DNA from: JACNIZ01 sp964344765
Lineage (GTDB): Bacteria > Planctomycetota > UBA1135
NCBI GenBank assembly: GCA_964344765.1
Contig: CAYFOM010000050.1
Coordinates: 1 to 28,595 of the forward strand
Direction of reading: 5' to 3'
DNA: 28,595 bases
The position numbers and the translations under genes are program-made. The notes beneath the pieces are model-generated. The model did not search any database. It was not told where the DNA came from and worked only from the letters and a program-made list of their open reading frames with translations. Position 1 is the stretch's first letter, and each line of letters begins with the position of its first letter. Below, piece by piece: positions 24,180 through 28,595 of this stretch.

Positions 24180-25031
24180 GTGTACGCTCTCATCCCGCCC
24201 ATTCTCGCTAGCTGGACGTTAATCCCACCGGATGACGCCCAACTCCTCGCCGGTGGCGCCGGCGGATTTGGTTGGCTGAACGTCGCCAACCAAGCGGTGA
24301 CGCTTTCCGAGGCGATGAGCAGCGATCCGGTGGCGGACCAAGGCTTTGCAAACGCCCCGCGTGGCACCAAGGTGCAGGTCGATTTTTATGACGGTGTCGT
24401 CAACGCTCCGGGCGCCGACTTAGTCATGCTCGATGCGGCCTTCGACATTGGTGCGTATAGGATTCGCAGCGCATACGACGGATACATCGCAGAGGTCGAC
24501 GTCGATATGAATCACGGCGTGCTTGTGACCTCCAGAGATTACTACTATGAAAATAACGGCGCCGGCCCTTTTGCCGCCGATGTGTTTGGAGTTGAAATCG
24601 ATCTCAGCGACTTGGGCGTACCGGCTGGTGGCGTGGTTTACTCCTTGCGGTTTGAAAGCTTGAACGACGCTTGCGACCCGATTGGATTGGCGGCACTTCG
24701 TTTGGCGTTTACCTTGCATGTCGAAGATCTGTACGCCGGGCAAACGGAAACCGTTTCAGTAACGGGTGCAACTGCAAGCGGTGTCGTCGGCATTGGGATG
24801 TCGCGGATCGGTACCGGGCCAACGATGATCGACACGGGAAGTTGCGGCGTCGTTCCGTTTTCCCTGACGACACCGATTTTTGTGTTGGCTTTGGAGCAAG
24901 CCAAGGCAAACGGAAAGCTAAGCGTGACTGGCCAGGTGCCACCAAATGCTGCGGGCACCGTGCTGTATTTCCATGCATTCGACTTTGGTTCATGCACCGC
25001 CAGTAATGTGGTTACGGCAACGGTCCAGTAG
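24180..25031 (+). CDS. Unknown protein, first of two tandem paralogues, with a poor export signal
   Basis: 283 residues from GTG 24180, one base after the stop of the giant protein; an in-frame stop at 24156 excludes a much earlier start. It aligns along its whole length with the protein at 25068-25967 (shared DLVMLDA, YDGY, GAGP, VEIDLS-LGVPA, MRFE/LRFE, AGQT). Both are beta-rich with a C-terminal Ig-like domain of about 85 residues that has two conserved Cys (SCGV and SCTAS here). The paralogue has a full 24-residue signal peptide. This one has only about 10 residues (MYALIPPILA) before the homologous part, so its export is doubtful unless the start is wrong. I do not recognise the family. 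Tight spacing makes it part of the ExbBD operon. Confidence 0.75.
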   Translation: MYALIPPILASWTLIPPDDAQLLAGGAGGFGWLNVANQAVTLSEAMSSDPVADQGFANAPRGTKVQVDFYDGVVNAPGADLVMLDAAFDIGAYRIRSAYDGYIAEVDVDMNHGVLVTSRDYYYENNGAGPFAADVFGVEIDLSDLGVPAGGVVYSLRFESLNDACDPIGLAALRLAFTLHVEDLYAGQTETVSVTGATASGVVGIGMSRIGTGPTMIDTGSCGVVPFSLTTPIFVLALEQAKANGKLSVTGQVPPNAAGTVLYFHAFDFGSCTASNVVTATVQ

Positions 25032-25067
25032 CCTCAAACTTATAAACTGAGTTAGGATGAACCGGCT

Positions 25068-25967
25068 TTGAGCCGCCTCCATCCCCTCACCTTGCTCGCA
25101 TTCTGGCTGTGTGTATTCCACAGCTCTGCAGCGTCGGCGCAGACCTTGGGTGGTTGGAATTTGCTTCCGCCCGATAGCGCGGCTTTGATCAGCGGTGGCG
25201 GCAGCCATTACGACTGGATCAATACTGAAGATGCCTTCATCACATTAGAACAGGCGCTGACCAGTTGGCCGATCGACCAGCAAGGCTATGCCAACCCGGA
25301 TACTAATAGTGTCTTCCAGGTGGATTATGCCGGCGGCGTGCGCAACTCCTACGGCGAAGATTTAGTCATGCTCGACGCGACCTTTGACCGCGGAATTTAC
25401 ACCGTTTATTCCGATTACGATGGCTACACCGCCGGGCTTACCGTCGATATGGCGCGCGCGACCATCGTTTCCGATCACGATTATTACAACGGTGGCGCCG
25501 GCCCATGGAACGCAAAAGTACGTGCCGTCGAAATTGACCTGTCCAACCTTGGCGTGCCGGCCGATCATGTGATCAGCAGCATGCGTTTTGAGTGCGCCGA
25601 TCACCGCTGCGATCCGCTGGCGCTGGCGCGCATTGAACGCGGTGTTTATTTAGATATTGTCGGTTACGTCGCCGGGCAAACGGCCACAGTGACCGTGTCC
25701 AACGCAACTCCCTCTGGATTGGTAGCAGTGGCGTTGTCCTTAGCCGGCAACGCACCGACTTTGGTGGGAACCGGAGCTTGCGGGTCGCTGGTGATGGACC
25801 TGCAATTTCCGATTACCGTCATCGGCCAAGGAGCGGCCGATGGTGCCGGAACCTTCGCCATGACGGCAACGGTTCCGGCGGGTTCGGTGGGGCGCATGGT
25901 GTATTTGCAAGCCGTAGACGCCACCACCTGTGAACTCAGTAACGGACTGAGCGTGAAAATTCGATAA
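25068..25967 (+). CDS. Unknown secreted protein, second of two tandem paralogues
   Basis: 299 residues from TTG 25068. The stop at 25053 in this frame leaves no earlier start, and AGGA at 25054-25057 lies 10 bases upstream. An overlapping ATG at 25057 is in another frame and ends after four codons. Residues 1-24 form a clear signal peptide (LLAFWLCVFHSSAASAQ, Ala-x-Ala site). The mature part (about 25-200) is predicted beta-rich, with FQVDYAGGV, EDLVMLDATFD and VEIDLSNLGVPADHV segments. An Ig-like C-terminal domain (about 213-299) has a conserved Cys pair (GACGS, TTCELSN). It is a whole-length paralogue of the preceding gene. The function is unknown. The next gene converges with 16 bases between the stops. 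Confidence 0.8.
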   Translation: MSRLHPLTLLAFWLCVFHSSAASAQTLGGWNLLPPDSAALISGGGSHYDWINTEDAFITLEQALTSWPIDQQGYANPDTNSVFQVDYAGGVRNSYGEDLVMLDATFDRGIYTVYSDYDGYTAGLTVDMARATIVSDHDYYNGGAGPWNAKVRAVEIDLSNLGVPADHVISSMRFECADHRCDPLALARIERGVYLDIVGYVAGQTATVTVSNATPSGLVAVALSLAGNAPTLVGTGACGSLVMDLQFPITVIGQGAADGAGTFAMTATVPAGSVGRMVYLQAVDATTCELSNGLSVKIR

Positions 25968-25983
25968 GTCGTGCTCGTCGGCG

Positions 25984-26331
25984 CTAGAACTTAATCCGCA
26001 CCCGCGTCAACTTGTCTTTCTCAATCTTGACGCGTTGCTTGCCGTGGCCAACGCCTTGTTTGTGCGCTTTGACTACACCGCGTCCTACCGGAACTTTGCG
26101 CATGCTGAACTTGCCGTCGCGATCGGTTTTCATGCGTGCATGAAAAACATTTCCGTTGCGCATGTTGATTTGAAGGTCAACGGTGGCGCCGCGAACCGGG
26201 TTACCTGCGGAATCCACAACTTTGCCGGTGATTGCGCCGGTCGGGCTGTGCGGAGCTGCTTGAGCGTCGTTGGTAGGGACGGCGAGGAAGACCACAGCCA
26301 CCACCAGGAACAAACGAATGAAATTCTTCAT
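25984..26331 (-). CDS. Small secreted carboxypeptidase-regulatory-like domain protein
   Basis: 115 residues from ATG 26331. A GTG at 26382 would add 17 residues, but the shorter form starts with a classic signal peptide (MKNFIRLFLVVAVVFLAVP, cleavage after NDAQA). The mature protein is a single carboxypeptidase-regulatory-like beta-sandwich: GAITGKVVDSAGNPVRGATVDLQI, then KTDRDGKFSMRKVPVGRGVVKAHKQG. The C-terminus is strongly basic (many Lys and Arg), unlike the acidic larger relatives at 612-2120 and 11989-14415, so it could bind an acidic polymer or surface. It lies 51 bases downstream of the membrane-protein gene on the same strand. The function is unknown. Confidence 0.8.
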   Translation of the reverse strand: MKNFIRLFLVVAVVFLAVPTNDAQAAPHSPTGAITGKVVDSAGNPVRGATVDLQINMRNGNVFHARMKTDRDGKFSMRKVPVGRGVVKAHKQGVGHGKQRVKIEKDKLTRVRIKF

Positions 26332-26382
26332 GAGTGATTCTTGTTTGAGGGATTCCAGAGGTGTGCTGGGAACCCGAATCAC

Positions 26383-27036
26383 TTAAGCAGGTTTCGCGTT
26401 TGTTTTGCTTCCGATGAATCGCAAGATCAAAAACACGGTCAGGCAGACGGCGACCATCAGCGGGTTGCTGGCCCATGCGTCCATTTGTGATTGGGCGATT
26501 TCAGTTGCCTCCAATCGCTCGCTCGACGGGTCGCCGGCGAATAGGTCGAAGACCGACGAAATGCCGTCGCTGGCGTAGCGTCCGGCGACAATCAACGCCG
26601 CCCAGCTCAAGGCCGCCGCCATTCCTTCGGTGCGATAGGCGGCGACCATCGATAAAACGGCGGTGATCGACGCGGCGAACAGTCCGGAATAGGCGACTGC
26701 GGCGGCGGTAGTGAAGCGCATCGAGTCTTCGCTGGACAACATCGCCGTGCCCATGTCGCCTTCGGCTAGTAGATAGCCGGCGAAGAACATGCGGCCGCAC
26801 GACATCATTGTGAGGAAGATGGCGACCATGAAACCTGGCAGCAGCAGCGGGTAAAAGCGCTGCGATTTTTGCGGTGCAACTGCTGCAAGTGCGGCGAGCA
26901 CGATCGGCACCATCCACAGCGTGATGCCGAGGATTCCTTCCAGCGAACTGGTGAGCAGGGCGGGGGAGGAGGCGTCGGCCGCGCCGTTTTCAGCGGCTGC
27001 GTCCTGCACCAACATCGCGAGCGTGGCGAGTTGCAT
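26383..27036 (-). CDS. Integral membrane protein of unknown function
   Basis: 217 residues with four or five predicted membrane helices: about 33-54 (LEGILGITLWMVPIVLAALAAV), 62-80 (YPLLLPGFMVAIFLTMMSC), 108-133 (FTTAAAVAYSGLFAASITAVLSMV), possibly 139-152, and 191-208 (PLMVAVCLTVFLILRFIG). The N-terminal ~30 residues are Ala-rich and acidic (AAAENGAADASSP), likely outside the membrane. No family motif is recognised. It begins 37 bases from the divergent sulfatase gene, so both promoters must overlap in that short gap. It probably forms a transcription unit with the small regulatory-like gene downstream. Confidence 0.75.
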   Translation of the reverse strand: MQLATLAMLVQDAAAENGAADASSPALLTSSLEGILGITLWMVPIVLAALAAVAPQKSQRFYPLLLPGFMVAIFLTMMSCGRMFFAGYLLAEGDMGTAMLSSEDSMRFTTAAAVAYSGLFAASITAVLSMVAAYRTEGMAAALSWAALIVAGRYASDGISSVFDLFAGDPSSERLEATEIAQSQMDAWASNPLMVAVCLTVFLILRFIGSKTNAKPA

Positions 27037-27073
27037 TCCGCGAAGTTTAGTTGCCGGGTGCTAAGATCCTCAA

Positions 27074-28465
27074 GTGTCTGTGGCTCGAATCTTGAATTGC
27101 ACTTTCCTTGGCGCTGTATTTGCGGCGCTTTTGACTACTTCTTGCCAGCAAGGGCAAGGCGCCGGACCATCGGCGGGTGAGGAAGGCATGGAAATGCCTC
27201 AAGTGCCGAACGTGGTGATCATTTTTACCGATGATCAGGGTTACGGTGACGTCGGCGTGAATGGGGCGGAAGGATTTGAGACGCCGAATTTGGATCACTT
27301 GGCGGCCGGCGGCATGCAGCTGAAGGATTTTTACGTGGCGCCGGTATGCACGCCGTCGCGGGCGCAGTTATTGACCGGACGTTATGCCCATCGCATGGGG
27401 CTAGGGCATCGAGTGTTGTTTCCGTTTTCGGATGGTGGGTTGCCGGCCGAGGAATGGACCATGGCCGAAGCGATGCGCGCGGCGGGTTATCGCACCGGAT
27501 TAGTCGGCAAGTGGCATTTGGGGCATAAGGATGAATTCCACCCGATGCGACACGGCTTCGACGAGTTTTTTGGTGTGCCGTACTCCAACGATATGAATCG
27601 GTTTCACTACAAGCACAATGATTTTCAATCGCCGCCGTTGCCGGTCTATCGCGGCATGGAAGTGATTGAAGAAGACCCGGATCAGGCGTTGCTGACGAAG
27701 CGCTATACCGATGCGGCGGGTGAATTTATTCGTGCGCATCAGGATCGACCCTTCTTTTTGTACCTCGCGCATTCGATGCCGCACTTGCCGATTTTTGCGT
27801 CGGAGGCGTTTAAGGGTAAGAGCGAATTGGGGTTGTACGGCGATGTGATAGAGGAAATCGATTGGTCGGTAGGGCAAGTGATGGCCGCGCTGGATGAATG
27901 CGGCATCGCCGAGAATACGATCGTAATTTTCACTTCCGATAATGGTCCATGGCGCGCGCAGTCTTCCGGTGGCTTGCGCGGCAAAAAAGGATCAACCTGG
28001 GATGGAGGCATGCGCGTTCCCTGCATCGTTCGCTGGCCCGACGTCATCCCTGCCGGCAGTCGTTCCAGTCAGCCGACGACGTCGATGGATTTACTTCCGA
28101 CCTTATCGATGTGGACGCATGCACCGTTACGTGATGGTCCGTGGATCGTAGGCGCAACCCAAGGCGTCAACCTGGATGGCATTGACATTCGCTCCATCCT
28201 CATCGGCGACCACCTCCCCGCCGCCGACCAACGCGTCATTCGCTTCTACCGCGACAACCAACTGCAAGCCATTCGCCAAGGCAAATGGAAACTCCACGTG
28301 CAACGCCCCGAATGGCGCAAGCTGGATCCCAAACCCGAAGTCTGGCTATTCGACATGGAAAACGACCCCGGCGAAAAAACCGATGTTTCCGCCGACCATC
28401 CGGAGGTCGTTGCCGCCTTGCAGGAATTTGTCGTCAAAATTAGGGAGGAGAAGGCTAGCAGTTAA
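27074..28465 (+). CDS. Sulfatase (arylsulfatase type, formylglycine-dependent), probable lipoprotein
   Basis: 463 residues from GTG 27074. Residues 1-24 are an export signal ending LLTTSC, an imperfect lipobox, so it may be a lipoprotein anchored at Cys24. Type I sulfatase motifs are complete. The metal site has Asp53-Asp54 in FTDDQGYGDVG and Asp289-Asn290 in FTSDNGPW. The formylglycine site is CTPSR, with Cys92 to be oxidised by an FGE enzyme. Lys146 and His148 lie in GKWHLG, His233 and His237 in LAHSMPHLP, and Lys304 in LRGKKGSTWDGGMRVP. It removes sulfate esters from sulfated carbohydrates in the periplasm or on the surface; the exact substrate is unknown. No polysaccharide utilisation genes or anaerobic maturase lie in this window. 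Only 130 bases follow its stop, with no supported feature. Confidence 0.95.
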   Translation: MSVARILNCTFLGAVFAALLTTSCQQGQGAGPSAGEEGMEMPQVPNVVIIFTDDQGYGDVGVNGAEGFETPNLDHLAAGGMQLKDFYVAPVCTPSRAQLLTGRYAHRMGLGHRVLFPFSDGGLPAEEWTMAEAMRAAGYRTGLVGKWHLGHKDEFHPMRHGFDEFFGVPYSNDMNRFHYKHNDFQSPPLPVYRGMEVIEEDPDQALLTKRYTDAAGEFIRAHQDRPFFLYLAHSMPHLPIFASEAFKGKSELGLYGDVIEEIDWSVGQVMAALDECGIAENTIVIFTSDNGPWRAQSSGGLRGKKGSTWDGGMRVPCIVRWPDVIPAGSRSSQPTTSMDLLPTLSMWTHAPLRDGPWIVGATQGVNLDGIDIRSILIGDHLPAADQRVIRFYRDNQLQAIRQGKWKLHVQRPEWRKLDPKPEVWLFDMENDPGEKTDVSADHPEVVAALQEFVVKIREEKASS

Positions 28466-28595
28466 TTATGAGCCGCCCTGCCCGACTGGTTACGTTCGTA
28501 CTTCATATTGCCATTCTTCATTTTTGTTTCGCCCAGGCGGTAAGAGGTGGTCCGAGAAAACGGAGCCAGTCCAAAGCCTGAATTAGTTTATCCTT

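Noticed and set aside
28466..28595. Possible gene or terminator after the sulfatase
   Set aside because: The 130 bases hold no frame with domain content and no clear hairpin followed by T; the open frame that runs across the sulfatase end is a shifted frame.

Overview
The window is about 28.6 kb of moderately GC-rich bacterial chromosome, densely coding, with no RNA genes, insertion sequences, integrases or CRISPR arrays that I can see. The gene content suggests a Planctomycetota-like (PVC) bacterium. It has secreted FG-GAP beta-propeller proteins that share a C-terminal module, a CxPSR sulfatase, a Gfo/Idh/MocA oxidoreductase next to a five-haem cytochrome c with a PA14 insert and a sorbosone-dehydrogenase-like propeller, carboxypeptidase-regulatory-like beta-sandwich proteins, and a squalene-cyclase-fold (alpha/alpha toroid) protein in an ExbB/ExbD operon. 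The taxonomic assignment is inference from these families, not from a marker gene.

Layout. (1) 1-6260: secreted proteins. These are the C-terminal end of an FG-GAP protein (+), a carboxypeptidase-regulatory-like protein (+), then two minus-strand genes reading away from 6260: a seven-repeat FG-GAP protein and a DUF1028/PD40 fusion. Three of these four end in the same ~120-residue domain. (2) 6335-11634: a tightly coupled plus-strand operon (two one-base stop/start overlaps) of Gfo/Idh/MocA oxidoreductase, pentahaem PA14 cytochrome and propeller dehydrogenase, probably for sugar or polyol oxidation. Its first start codon is buried in a strong hairpin. (3) 11635-11988: a gene-free stretch between convergent genes with a minus-strand intrinsic terminator and further inverted repeats. 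(4) 11989-14415 (-): a large regulatory-like beta-sandwich protein, divergent from peptidase E (14552-15274). (5) 15300-16004: an Hsp20 gene behind a well-matched sigma-54 promoter, closed by a strong terminator. (6) 16052-25967: a leader that can fold as a three-way junction, then a TPR protein, an ExbB-like and an ExbD-like protein, a 1260-residue protein (TolB-like propeller, TonB-like membrane helix, ~500-residue disordered linker, alpha/alpha toroid), and two tandem paralogous proteins, at least one with a clear signal peptide. (7) 25984-28465: a small regulatory-like secreted protein and an unknown membrane protein (-), and a sulfatase (+).

The most interesting unit is region 6. It looks like a proton-motive-force-driven envelope machine in which the partner of ExbB/ExbD is neither TonB nor TolA but a propeller-linker-toroid protein. 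The structured leader in front of it, the sigma-54 Hsp20 promoter and the start-codon hairpin at 6335-6362 are the main non-coding signals.
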